Position numbers and translations under genes: made by a program. Of a stretch of DNA of 64,000 nt, positions 43,574 through 53,497 are shown in pieces (positions within the stretch are counted from its first letter, which is position 1; each line of letters begins with the position of its first letter). Source of the stretch: PoT sp049331405 (GTDB lineage Bacteria; Planctomycetota; Planctomycetia; Isosphaerales; Isosphaeraceae); NCBI RefSeq assembly GCF_049331405.1, contig NZ_CP186274.1, positions 3,348,001 to 3,412,000 of the forward strand. Direction: 5' to 3'. Below the pieces are notes generated by a model that worked only from the letters and a program-made list of their open reading frames with translations, ran no database searches and had not been told where the DNA came from.

Positions 43574-46500
43574 TTACCGGCGCGACTCGGGAAGGTTGGT
43601 GAGCAGGCTTTCGAGGATGGACGGGTCGAGGGGCTTGACCAGATGCCGGTCGATCCCGGCTTCCCGCGATCGCCGCCGGTCACCTTCCTGCCCCCAGCCG
43701 GTGAGTGCGACGATGGAGATGTTCTTCCCCCAGTCCAGCGAACGGATGGCCGTGGCCACGTCGTAGCCGTTCATGACGGGGAGCCCGATATCCAGGATGA
43801 TGAGGTCGGGGCGATAGTCGTCGGCCTGCGTGACGGCCTCACCGCCATCGTGCGCGATGCGCGCCTCGTGGCCCATCATCTTCAGGAGCCTGGCGAGGGT
43901 CTTCGCCGAGTCATAATTGTCATCCACGACCAGGATTTTCCGGCCCTTGACCGCGGCCTTCGAATTCTTCGGATTTCCGTCCGAAGAGGACTCCGGGACG
44001 AGTTCTGCGGCGAGTGGGAGCCGCACCTCGAATCCGCTGCCGCGCCCCGGGCCTCCGCTGCGGGCCTCGACCGAGCCGCTGTGCATCTCGACCAACCGTT
44101 TCACCAGGGTCAGGCCGACCCCGAGCCCTCCTTGCGAGCGCTCGAGGGATCGATCCACCTGCGTGAACATGTCGAAGACGTGGGGCAGCATCTCCGCCGG
44201 GATGCCGACGCCGTTGTCCCTGACGGTGACGACGACGTCGGACGCCTCCCGCTCGACGGCCAAGGTGATGTTCCCGCCCGACTCGGTGTACTTGGCGGCA
44301 TTATTCAGCAGATTCGAGATGACTTGGGCCAGTCGGGTCGGATCCGCGTCGACGACGATGGGGCGCGTGGGCATCGTCACCGCGAGTTCGTGCTCGGCCG
44401 CCTCGACGAGAGGTCGGCTGGCCTCCACCGCGCTATGCACGACGGTCGCCAGTTCGACGCGATCCCTGCGGAGCTTGAGCTTCCCTCGGGTGATCCGCGA
44501 GACGTCCATGAGGTCGTCGATCAGCCGGACCATGTGCGAGACCTGGCGTTCCATCAGGGTACGGGCCTCGTCGATCACGCGGCGATCGTCGCCGGCCATC
44601 CGCATGATCTGGAGACCGTTTCGGACGGGGGCGAGGGGGTTCCGCAACTCGTGGGCGAGCGTCGCGAGGAATTCGTCCTTGCGGCGGTCCGCCTCGCGGA
44701 GGGCCTCGGCCTGCTTCTCCAGCATCTCGTGCGAGCGCCTGGCTTCCGTCATGTCGCGCATGATCTTGAGGAAGCCGACGGCAGTCTCGCCGTCCTTCAA
44801 AGGCGTCACCAGGCCGCTCGCCCAGAAGCGTTCCCCGGCCTTGTTGATGTGCCAGCGCTCGTTCTCGACCCGCCCCGTCTGCAGGGCTTGCTCCATCTCA
44901 TATTCGGGACGCCCTTGTTCTCGGTCTTCCGGGGTGAAGATGATCCTGCCGTCGCGACCGAGGATCTCGCTTTCCTGATACCCGAAGATGTTCGCCGCGC
45001 CGCTGTTCCAGCCGGTGATGACCCCCGCCTGATCGAGCGTGATGATGGCGAAATCCTTGGCATTCTCGACGATGAGCCGGAGCCTCTCCTCGCTGCGCCT
45101 GACGGCCTCCTCCGCGCGTTTGCGATCGAGGATGTCGCGGGCGGTCCCGGCCACCTGGACCACGTCCCCCTCGGTGCCGAAGACCGGGGCGAGCGTGTAT
45201 TCGTAATACCCCGTCGCGCCCGAGGGGCTCATGTACCAGGTGCCGTCCTCCACCGTTCGGCCCGTCTCGACGACGATATCGATGTCGCGAAGGATTTGGG
45301 CCTCGACGTCCCAGGGGTATTTGAGCTCGGCCATGGTCTTGCCGATCGCCTCATCGCGCGAGAGGCCCCAGAGGTCGAGCAGGGCCTTGTTCGCGTAGAC
45401 GAACCTCCCGTCCGGCGAGAAGACGAAGATGTAGTCGGGGATGCTGGTCAGCACCGTGTCGAACAGCCTGCGCTCTCGCTCCGTCTCGATCGCGAGCTGG
45501 GCGAACCGTTCTTCCGCCTGCCTCTGCGCGGTGATATCGACCACGACCCCCGGCAGCCTCACCGCGTTCCCCGCCTCGTCGCGCTCGACGCGCCCCCGGG
45601 CGATCACCCAACGGATCGACCCGCCCGGGCCGACCAGGCGGTAGTCGGCTTCGTAGGCCTCGCCCACATTCAGGGCCTGGTTGATGATCTCGGAGACCCG
45701 GTTTCGGTCCTCGGGGTGGACGGCCCGGAGGTAGGTCTGGTTGGTACCTCCCGCGGCGTCCTCGGCCGAGACCCCGAACATCCTCGCGAGGTTCGGGTCG
45801 GCGTGCATGGCGTCGTTGACGGGGTCGAATTCCCAGGTTCCGACCTCGCCTGCCGCGAGCGTCGATTCGAGGCGCGACCTCGCGTCGCGCAGCTCCATCT
45901 CCGCCCGCTTGCGCTCGGTGATGTCCAGCACCACGCCGACGACCTGGAAGGTCCCCGCCTCGCGGTCGCCGATGGCCTGCGCCCGCTCCTCGAGCCAGAT
46001 CACCGAGTCATCCTTTGGCCGGACCATTCGGAACTGGCTGAAGTAGCTCCCCCCTTCGGCGACGACCTTCCGGAACTCGCTAATGTGCCGCTCGAGGTCT
46101 TCGGGATGGATCAGGGAACCTCCCTCCGCGCTCGTCTCGAGGCTGAAGTCGGTCGTGAGCCCGAAGACGTCGGCAGCGTTCTCGGAGGCGATGAGCTGGT
46201 CTCGGCCCGGGTCATACTGCCAGGCCACCATCCGCGCCGCGGTGAGGGCCATCCGGAGCCGCTCCTCGCTCCGACGCAGGGTCTCGCTCGACTCCTGCCG
46301 GATCCTGGCCATCTGCAGTTGGGCCGAGACTCGGGCGAGCAGCTCCCGGGCGCTGAAGGGCTTGACGAGGTAGTCGTCGGCCCCGGCTTGCAGGCCCTCG
46401 ACGCGGCTCTCCTCCCCGGCGCGGGCGGAGAGCAGGATGAAGGGAATAGAGCTCGTCCTGGCGTCGGATCGCATCTCGCGCAGTAACCCGAATCCATCCA

Positions 46501-47155
46501 GCCGGGGCATCATCACGTCCGAGAGGATCAGGTCGGGGACCTTCCGCCGGACGGCCTCGACCGCCGCGACGCCGTCGGCCACCGCATCGACCCGGAAGTG
46601 GTCGGAGAGGAGCCTCGCGACGTATTGCCGCATGTCCGCGTTGTCGTCGGCGACCAGGATCCGGGGCCGTTCAGACTCGTTGGGGCTCCAGGTCCGGACC
46701 CCCGGCCCCGCGACCAGCTCGGGCCGCGCCTCGAGCACCACGCGTTCCTCGGCGCCTTGCACCGCGTTGGGCAGCCAGCGGAGCGACTCTTCCACGTAAG
46801 GATTGGCGAGTTCGACGCCGACGAGAGGACTCTCGGTACGCCCCGCCCCGACCTGATCGGCGGGGAGGTGCTTCGACCCCAGCGGGATGGTCACGATGAA
46901 CGTCGAGCCCTCTCCGAGAGTGCTCTCGGCGACGACGCTTCCGCCATGCAGCCTCACCAGTTCCTGCACGAGGGCGAGTCCGATGCCGCTCCCTTCATGC
47001 GTTCGCCCCTGGGCGTTCTCGACCCGATGGAAGCGCTCGAAGAGACGGGGCATCTCCGAGGCCGGGATGCCCGTCCCGGTGTCGCGGACCCGCAGTTCGG
47101 CCGCGTGCTCGGCGAGGTGCAGCGAGACCGCGATCTCGCCCCGGAGCGTGAACTT
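43574..47155 (-). pseudogene. 3' part of a very large hybrid histidine kinase, cut by an IS3 element
   Basis: Continues the kinase begun at 49862. From the junction it encodes: the rest of an ATPase domain (RVRDTGTGIP; GSGIGLALVQELV); a receiver (RILVADDNADMRQYV; LILSDVMMPRLDG); about four PAS domains; a second HisKA (LATLAHELRNPLAPV) and ATPase domain (VRDNGVGIPAEMLPHVF); and a final receiver (ILVVDDNYDSAKTLA; LIILDIGLPVMNG). Removing the IS and one target copy restores the frame exactly (NAFK-FTLRGEIAV). An open frame of 1202 codons starts at an ATG inside the IS end (47180-47182), so the second kinase and both receivers remain translatable if transcribed. Without the IS and without the amber codon the protein would be ~1680 residues. 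Confidence 0.9.
47152..47155. repeat. Target-site duplication, left copy
   Basis: ACTT directly before the IS end, matching 48401-48404. Because of a shared base the duplication may be read as 3 bases (CTT) or 4 (ACTT). Confidence 0.75.
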
Positions 47156-47158
47156 TAT

Positions 47159-47168
47159 GGTGGACCCC
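47159..47168. repeat. IS left terminal inverted repeat core
   Basis: GGTGGACCCC, identical as inverted repeat to 48389-48398. Beyond the core, 6 of the next 12 positions also match. Confidence 0.9.
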
Positions 47169-47220
47169 GAAAACTGGACCATCTGTTAAGCTACTCAGAC
47201 GGGTCTGAGGAGGAGGACGG

Positions 47221-47511
47221 ATGGCGAGGAAGCGGCAAGTCCACACGGCGGCGTTCAAGGCTCAAGTCGCCCTGGCGGCCCTCAAGGGAGACCGCACGAT
47301 CAACGAGTTGGCCGGCCACTATGGCGTCCATCCCACATCGATCCATGGCTGGAAGAAGCAGCTCATCAGCAGTGCCGAGGAGGTCTTCGGGAGTCCGGCC
47401 AAGGCGGCCTCGGCTGACGCCGAGGCACGCCAGGCCGAACTCTTCGAACAGATCGGGCGCCTCAAGATGGAACTCGAGTGGCTGAAAAAAAAAGTCGCCC
47501 CATTCAGTTGA
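47221..47511 (+). CDS. IS3-family transposase OrfA
   Basis: 96 residues. N-terminal helix-turn-helix (AAFKAQVALAALKG..TINELAGHYGVHPTSIHGWKKQ) that binds the IS ends, then a leucine-zipper-like coiled coil (AELFEQIGRLKMELEWLKKK) for multimerisation. The frame ends shortly after a run of nine A. GAGGAGGAC precedes the ATG. Confidence 0.95.
   Translation: MARKRQVHTAAFKAQVALAALKGDRTINELAGHYGVHPTSIHGWKKQLISSAEEVFGSPAKAASADAEARQAELFEQIGRLKMELEWLKKKVAPFS
47485..47494 (+). other. A9-G slippery run between OrfA and OrfB
   Basis: Nine A followed by G at the end of orfA. The orfB frame is open from base 47486 and reads KKKSPHSVEDRRPLIEPDHP, the normal IS3 OrfAB junction. Reaching it from orfA needs a +1 (or -2) shift, or one A fewer in the mRNA. 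The -1 frame normal for IS3 elements hits a stop after 12 codons. Confidence 0.85.
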
Positions 47512-47524
47512 GGACCGAAGGCCC

Positions 47525-48346
47525 TTGATCGAGCCGGATCATCCCCGGTTGAGCGTGCGCCGCCAGTGCGAGTTGCTGGGGCTGAGCCGATCGAGCCTCT
47601 ACTACCGACCTGCGGGTGAGTCGCCCGAGGACCTGCGCCTGATGCGGTTGATCGACGAGCAATATACGGCATGCCCGTTCTACGGCAGCCGCAAGATGAC
47701 CGCCTGGCTGGAACAACGAGGTGAGGAGGTCAATCGGAAGCGAGTACAGCGCCTGATGCGGAAGATGGGCCTGGAAGCGATCTATGCCAAGCCCAGGCTG
47801 AGTCAGGCCGGGAGAGGCCATAAGATCTACCCTTATCTCTTGCGAGGTGTCAAAGCCCGGCGAGCGGACCACGTGTGGAGCACGGACATCACTTATGTGC
47901 CGATGAGTGGAGGGTTCATGTACCTGGCGGCGGTGATCGACTGGTACAGCCGGTACGTGATCGGCTGGCGGCTGTCGAACACGCTGGACGGCTCCTTCTG
48001 CCTGGAGATGTTGGAAGATGCCTTGAGGTCGGGGAAGCCCGAGGTGTTCAACACGGACCAAGGGGTCCAGTTCACGGCCGAGGCGTTCACCGGGAGGCTT
48101 GAGGCGGCCGGGATAGCCGTGAGCATGGATGGACGCGGCAGGGCATTGGATAACGTGTTCGTCGAACGGCTCTGGAGGACCGTGAAATACGAAGATATTT
48201 ACATCCAAGGCTACGAGACGGTGCCGGAGCTGCAGCGAGGGTTGAGGCGATACTTCGGCTTCTATAACGAGGATCGGCTCCACGAATCCCTGGGGTACCG
48301 GACTCCAGGGACGGTCTACCGAGCGGACAGAGCCACGACGGCCTGA
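47525..48346 (+). CDS. IS3-family transposase OrfB (DDE integrase core)
   Basis: 273 residues if started at the TTG 47525, but probably made mainly as an OrfAB fusion. HTH_21-type segment (RRQCELLGLSRSSLYYRP), then rve core with catalytic Asp in STDITYVPM, Asp in FNTDQGVQFTAEAF and Glu in NVFVERLWRTVKYE. The terminal motif YNEDRLHESLGYRTP is complete. Catalyses excision and insertion of the element. Confidence 0.95.
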   Translation: MIEPDHPRLSVRRQCELLGLSRSSLYYRPAGESPEDLRLMRLIDEQYTACPFYGSRKMTAWLEQRGEEVNRKRVQRLMRKMGLEAIYAKPRLSQAGRGHKIYPYLLRGVKARRADHVWSTDITYVPMSGGFMYLAAVIDWYSRYVIGWRLSNTLDGSFCLEMLEDALRSGKPEVFNTDQGVQFTAEAFTGRLEAAGIAVSMDGRGRALDNVFVERLWRTVKYEDIYIQGYETVPELQRGLRRYFGFYNEDRLHESLGYRTPGTVYRADRATTA

Positions 48347-48388
48347 TTGGACAGTAGCGAAGGATCGCCGTTTTTTGGTCTAGACAAT

Positions 48389-48398
48389 GGGGTCCACC
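48389..48398. repeat. IS right terminal inverted repeat core
   Basis: GGGGTCCACC, inverted copy of 47159-47168. Confidence 0.9.
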
Positions 48399-48400
48399 TC

Positions 48401-48404
48401 ACTT
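48401..48404. repeat. Target-site duplication, right copy
   Basis: ACTT (or CTT from 48402) directly after the IS end, matching 47152-47155. Confidence 0.75.
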
Positions 48405-49862
48405 GAAGGCATTGGAGATGAGGTTGAGGACGACCTTCTCCCACATCTCCCGATCGACATAGATCGGCTCGCCGAGGGGAGGGCAGTCCACGACCAGCCC
48501 GAGCCCCGCCTTCTCGCAAGCCGATCGGAAGACGCTGGCGAGCTCGGCCGTGAGGGTGGCGAGGTCCGTCGGCTGGTAACTCGCGCGAACGCGACCCGCC
48601 TCGATCCTGGAGAAGTCGAGCAGGGTATTAACCAGCCGGAGCAACCTCAGGCCGTTGCGATGGACGACCTCCAGGCGTTCGCGATCCTGGCGGCTCGTAT
48701 CGTCGGGAGGCTCGGCGAGGATGTCCTCGACCGGCCCGAGCATGAGGGTCAGCGGTGTCCGGAATTCATGGCTGACGTTACTGAAGAAGGCCGTCTTGGC
48801 GTGATCGAGCCGGGCCAGTTGCTCGACGCGCCGACGTTCCTCCTCATAGGCCCTCGCGTTGGCGACGACCGTCGCGACCTGGCCCACAACGAGGTCGACG
48901 AACCCTCGATAGCCGTCATCGAGCGGGCGTCTCGGGCTGATCCCCAGGACGACGAAGCCGGCGAGCTGCGTCTGACCCGGCTTCGACATCGGGAGGACGA
49001 TGGCCAGATTCGGAGGCTCGGGCCAGGCACCCGCGGTGAGCTGCGGGCATATTTTGGCCAGACCGTTGACCTCGACGGGTCTCCCGCTCTCGGCCACGCC
49101 TTGAAAAGGCCAGGGGGCCGCCGAGTCGAGCATGGAGACGACCCGAGGGCTGAGCTTCGTCTCTGGGTCGATGCCGGCCGAGCCCGTCAGGCGGAGGTTT
49201 TGCCCCTCGTCGTCGAGGAGGTAGAGCAGGGCGAATGGGACGTCGAGCGGGTTCGCACTCAGCACGGCGACCGCCCGCCGGCAGGCCTCGTCGATGGACT
49301 TCGGCTCCTCGGCCGTCCGCGCCGCGAGCTCCCTCAGGGTCCTGAGCCGACGCTCGCCGATCGTACGGTCGGTATCCTCGGTGACGACGCAGAGCATCCC
49401 ACCGACGTTGCCGGAGTCGTCGGGGACCGGGCTATAGGAGAAGGTGTGGTATGTCTCCTCGGGGAAGCCGCTCCGCTCCAGGAACAGCAAGAGCCCCTCA
49501 TCCCAGGTGGCCTGACCCGTCTCCACGACCTACTCGGCGCGGGGCCCGAGGTCCGACCAGATCTCGGACCAGACCTCGCGTGCCGATCTGCCCAGGGCCC
49601 ACGGATGCTTGGGCCCGAGCGTCATCGAGGCGTAGGCATCATTGTAAAAGAAGGTGAGCTCCGGCCCCCAGCCGATCCACATGGCATAGCGCGAGTTGAG
49701 CATGACCCGCACGACCGTGACGAGCGACTGCGGCCAGGCTTCGATCGGTCCGAGCGGAGTCCGGCTCCAGTCGAATGCTCGAGTCCGCTCCCCCATCTCG
49801 CCGCCTCCGGCGATGAAGGTCGGAGGCTCTTCCACGCGGCTCGAGGCATCGCTCTGATCCAT
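48402..49862 (-). pseudogene. 5' part of the hybrid histidine kinase, with an in-frame amber codon
   Basis: From the ATG at 49860-49862 it encodes an N-terminal PAS-like domain (GERTRAFDWSRTPLGPIEAWPQSL; NSRYAMWIGWGPELTFFYNDAY). TAG at 49530-49532 interrupts it. After the stop the same frame continues without shift into the expected text (VVETGQATWDEGLLLFLERSGFPEETYHTF), a GAF-like domain, a HisKA H-box (NVSHEFRTPLTLMLGP) and an N-box (VLNLISNAFK), where the IS sits; a TGA follows three bases inside the IS side. Homologous text usually has Gln-Val at the stop, so CAG to TAG is likely. A GTG at 49524-49526 could restart translation. Confidence 0.88.
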
Positions 49863-50570
49863 ACGTTTGGCCTGCCGGATCCGTTTCGTAGTCCGAGGAA
49901 AATTCTCAGCATCTGCCGTGCCAGAGACCGTGATCAGGCCGCGTCTCGGGGCCTGAAAAGAGAGACTTCGACGCAAAGCAGGGGTAGAAGATTGAAAGCC
50001 AGGGACTTCACTCGGGTTCCTTGGCCGTCACAATGATATAGCACCTGCGAATGAGTTCGACATTCGAATGGCCCGAAATTAACTCATGGAACCCGCACGC
50101 GGCAGGGGATTGGCGAGGAGTGGATGAGGGGCACTGCCATTTCGTACTGGCTAGCGAAAACACCGAACCTGGAGAATGAGAAGTCGCGATCAACTTCACA
50201 CCAAACCCACAATTCTGCCATCGCGACCGCTGTGCTTTTTTAGGGGGTTATGTTGCCATCGAATCGCTCTTGAATTCACACCCGCGTGCCCAGTATCTTT
50301 CAGAATTATTTGTGTAAACATGTGGAAAACAAATGAGGCTTCTCGGGAAATGGCCGGACTCTGGTCAGGTTTTAATGTCTTCTTTTTAAGCTGTTGAAAT
50401 GCTCGGAGGATGGCTGGTTTCCGCGGCGAGTTACTCCGGCTGTTTATGGAATCAAGTACAATCTCTGGCTGAAGAATAATTGCATGGGATAGGCGGTCGG
50501 GATTTGTCCTCGCCTTCATGCCGAGTCCTCGGAAGTTCCCCGAGAATGATGTCTGGAGTGAGCGATTTTC
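49863..50570. other. Long intergenic region
   Basis: About 700 bases between the kinase start (minus) and the phosphatase start (plus). Parts around 50160-50500 are clearly less GC-rich than the surrounding genes. Short open frames here lack ribosome sites and family features. No RNA gene or terminator was recognised. Confidence 0.5.
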
Positions 50571-51233
50571 ATGCCTGGACGCACCATCGCGATCGGCGAC
50601 ATCCACGGTTGTTCTGCGGCCCTGGATGCGTTGATTGATGCCATCCGGCCTCGACCTCAGGACACGATCATCACCCTCGGAGACTACATCGACCGAGGAC
50701 CTGATAGCCGCGGCGTCATCGATCGTCTCGTCGAGCTTGGTCGAGTCTGCCGACTCGTCCCGATCCTCGGAAACCACGACCAGATGCTCCTCGATGTCCG
50801 AAGCGGCAAGTACCCGATCTATTGGTTCCTCGACATCGGCGGCACGGCGACCCTGGATTCCTACGGTCCCGGCCGAGACCTGGCGAACATCCCCGAGGCG
50901 CACTTCGACTTCATCCAGAAGTGTCTGGATTTCTTCGAGACGAACTCCCACATCTTCCTCCACGCGAATTACTTCGCCGACCTCCCCATGACCGATCAAC
51001 CCGTTTGCATGCTGCGTTGGGAATCCCTCCGCGACGCGCTGCCAGGCCCGCACGATTCGGGGAAGACGGTCGTCGTCGGCCATACCTCTCAGAAGAACGG
51101 CGAGATCTTCGACCTCGGCCACCTGAAATGTATCGACACGTTTTGCTACGGCGGCGGCTGGCTGACGGCGCTGGATGTGTTGACCGGGGAAGTATGGCAG
51201 GCCGATCGCGAGGGGAATCTGCGATCGTCTTGA
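50571..51233 (+). CDS. PPP-family metallophosphatase
   Basis: 220 residues with all metal-site motifs of the Ser/Thr protein phosphatase/diadenosine-tetraphosphatase type: GDIHGC, GDYIDRGPDS, GNHDQM, HANY and GHT. It should hydrolyse phosphoprotein or Ap4A using two metal ions in the cytosol. GGAG lies about 12 bases upstream of the ATG. Length is normal for bacterial members (PrpA/ApaH-like). Single gene, no kinase adjacent other than the broken hybrid kinase. Confidence 0.93.
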   Translation: MPGRTIAIGDIHGCSAALDALIDAIRPRPQDTIITLGDYIDRGPDSRGVIDRLVELGRVCRLVPILGNHDQMLLDVRSGKYPIYWFLDIGGTATLDSYGPGRDLANIPEAHFDFIQKCLDFFETNSHIFLHANYFADLPMTDQPVCMLRWESLRDALPGPHDSGKTVVVGHTSQKNGEIFDLGHLKCIDTFCYGGGWLTALDVLTGEVWQADREGNLRSS

Positions 51234-51646
51234 CTCACGGGGCATCGCGGCTCGACCGGGTCGACTACCGCCAGCCACTTCCCGTCCCTGATGTTCAACT
51301 CTCACTCTCGCCCGACGCTCGTGTCCGCCTACCACGCCTTAAATTGAGTGGCGGCGAGTCAGATCGTCGAGGCGTAATTTCAAGCCTGGGTGCTTACTTG
51401 CGGCCTTCTACCCACCCATTGACCGGAATGCGATTAAAGTATCGGCAAAAATTTGAAGGACTCGGAGCGTAGGAGGACGGCGTAACAGACCGGCCGTCCA
51501 GCATCGCGCGGGAAAGAACTCGCGTACTTCAGTGCTAGGTCGATTGACTTTGAGCGAGAGCTACCACAAGAGTAGGCGATCGCGTCGACACGATCCGGCT
51601 GAGTGTCGCATCACATTTCCAAATGACAGGAACGAGGGATACGGCC
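51234..51646. other. Intergenic region phosphatase / cytochrome
   Basis: A 7-base hairpin GGACGGC/GCCGTCC lies at 51475-51499. Otherwise no coding or regulatory signal was found. Confidence 0.4.
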
Positions 51647-53041
51647 ATGAAGTCCGTCTTTGCCTCTCATCGACTGGCCATCGCGTTGATGGTGGCGTTA
51701 CCCGGCCTGGCACGGGGCCAGCAACCCGAAGCCCCGCCCACGAGCTATCTCCCGGTCGTCGTGAAGGAGACGACCACCGAGACCCAGAAGCGGATGGAAG
51801 CGGAAAAACCCGAGATCATGCAGCGGCAGTTGAAGCTCCTCAACGATCGCTACGACCTGAGCGACCGACCGGCCGACGGAGCGACCATGTCGCGCGGCAA
51901 GCCGATCCAGGAAGGTGCCCGGACCAAGTTGCCAGCGGGCATGACCTGGGAAAAGCTGGGCTCCATGACCCCCGACGAGATCCGCGCCGGCGACCTCTTC
52001 CCACCCGGCTTCATGCCCCTGTCCCATCCCAATCACCCGGAAGGGGGCATGGTCTTCCCGAAGTTTCATATCGATGAAATCAAGAAGCAAGAGGATCGCG
52101 ACCTCACTCGCTACGACCTCGACTACGACCTTCCCGACCATTTCCTCCCGGAATTCCCAGCCCCGATCTACCTGACGACCCGTCCCGACCTCGGCGACGT
52201 CTCGCAAGGCAAGGTCGTGACGCTCGCCAATTACTTCGAGATCTTCAGCGGTATCCTGAACCCGAAGCAACTCGAAGGCCTGCGCCTCCTCGTCACCCCG
52301 TTCCCCCAGCAACAATTCAACGCGACCGACGACCGCCGCTCGGCCAAGGCGAGCCGAGGCGTCACCTGCTTCGACTGTCACGCGAACGGCCATGCCAACG
52401 GCTCGACCCACCTGGCCCCCGACGTCCGGCCCCAATCCTTCCGCCACCGCATCGACACCCCGACCCTCCGCGGTGTCCACATCGAGCGACTCTTCGGTTC
52501 CCAGCGAGCCTTGAAGAGCATCGAGGACTTCACCGAGTTCGAACAAGGCGGTGCCTACTTCGACGGCGACCACGTCATCGCCGCCAAGAAGGGCGTCAAC
52601 CGCCTCGATCGCTCCACTCAGGTCTCCTTCATGGCCGAATTCCAGGAACTCCTGGACTTCCCCCCCGCGCCCAAGCTCGGCATCGACGGCAAGCTCGACC
52701 CCCGCAAGGCCACCGAAGCCGAGCTACGAGGCCAGGACCTCTTCTTCGGCAAGGCCAAGTGCGCGACCTGCCACACGCCTCCTTATTACACCGACAATCT
52801 GATGCATAACCTGAAGACGGAGCGCTTCTTCAAGTCTCGCACGATCAACAACCACACCGCCATCGGCGACGGCTCCATCAAGAACTTCCCCCTCCGAGGC
52901 ATCAAGGATACCCCTCCCTACCTGCACGACGGCCGTCTCTTGACCCTCGACGACACGGTCGAGTTCTTCAACCTGATTCTCGAACTCAAGCTCTCCAAGC
53001 AGGAAAAACTCGACATCGTGACCTTCATGCGGCAGCTCTGA
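51647..53041 (+). CDS. Di-heme cytochrome c peroxidase-like protein
   Basis: 464 residues with a signal peptide (RLAIALMVALPGLARG). Two c-type haem sites: CFDCHANGHANG (middle) and CATCHTPPYYTDN (C-terminal), the latter followed by FPLRGIKDTPPYLHDGR, the block that carries the axial ligand in the MauG/CcpA superfamily. The N-terminal ~200 residues are a lineage extension. Periplasmic electron transfer or peroxide reduction is likely; true peroxidase activity cannot be read from sequence. GAGG lies nine bases before the chosen ATG. Confidence 0.87.
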   Translation: MKSVFASHRLAIALMVALPGLARGQQPEAPPTSYLPVVVKETTTETQKRMEAEKPEIMQRQLKLLNDRYDLSDRPADGATMSRGKPIQEGARTKLPAGMTWEKLGSMTPDEIRAGDLFPPGFMPLSHPNHPEGGMVFPKFHIDEIKKQEDRDLTRYDLDYDLPDHFLPEFPAPIYLTTRPDLGDVSQGKVVTLANYFEIFSGILNPKQLEGLRLLVTPFPQQQFNATDDRRSAKASRGVTCFDCHANGHANGSTHLAPDVRPQSFRHRIDTPTLRGVHIERLFGSQRALKSIEDFTEFEQGGAYFDGDHVIAAKKGVNRLDRSTQVSFMAEFQELLDFPPAPKLGIDGKLDPRKATEAELRGQDLFFGKAKCATCHTPPYYTDNLMHNLKTERFFKSRTINNHTAIGDGSIKNFPLRGIKDTPPYLHDGRLLTLDDTVEFFNLILELKLSKQEKLDIVTFMRQL

Positions 53042-53497
53042 GGCTTCCAGGTGAGCGATCTGGCGATCACTTGATTTAGCAGGTTTTCAACGATAGCCGC
53101 ACGCGCAACAGTCGTTGTGTTGAGAGAGCAATAAGGCGACGTATCCATCTCGTTTCGCGATTTGAGAATCGATGATTGATACGTCGCTTTGTTGCTTGGT
53201 ACAACAGATGGGCTGGTTGTCCTAATCTTTTATGGTAAATTTATGTCCATATAGTTTTTTATAAATATAAAATTTGCAATAAATATTCTATGATTTTATC
53301 ATTATTGTCACTATGTGTCTATGTTTTGAAAATGAGATTTCTGCGAACCGCGGCGGATTCACTCGGAGAGGCGCATCAATCGTGCCCAATCGAGAAGCAG
53401 GTCAGGTCATTCTTCGGTGGCTGCAAACCCTTGGTCAGTCGGGTAATGTAAATGGACAAGTCATGGATTCCCGTACCACAGGACCCAGGGTAAGTTC
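53042..53497. other. Intergenic region with an AT-rich island
   Basis: Bases 53221-53340 are overwhelmingly A and T in a GC-rich genome. A 10-base inverted repeat GCGACGTATC (53136-53145) / GATACGTCGC (53178-53187) lies before it, 95 bases past the cytochrome stop, and may form the 3' end of that transcript. The island may be the promoter region of the carboxypeptidase gene or a remnant of foreign DNA. No gene was found. Confidence 0.6.

Larger units (their letters stand above)
47156..48400 (+). mobile_element. IS3-family insertion sequence, about 1245 bp
   Basis: Bounded by imperfect terminal inverted repeats containing the identical 10-mer GGTGGACCCC (47159-47168) / GGGGTCCACC (48389-48398), with further partial match to about base 27 from each end. 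It is flanked by a 3-4 base duplication and encodes orfA and orfB of an IS3 transposase in the plus direction. It is inserted in the minus-strand kinase gene at the ATPase domain. It appears structurally complete. Confidence 0.93.

Noticed and set aside
43643..46486. 947-codon plus-strand open frame opposite the hybrid kinase
   Set aside because: Shadow frame of the kinase; repetitive His/Asp/Arg-rich translation with no motif.
48387..50036. 549-codon plus-strand open frame across the IS end and kinase 5' part
   Set aside because: Antisense to recognisable kinase text and crosses the IS boundary, so it cannot be an ancestral gene.
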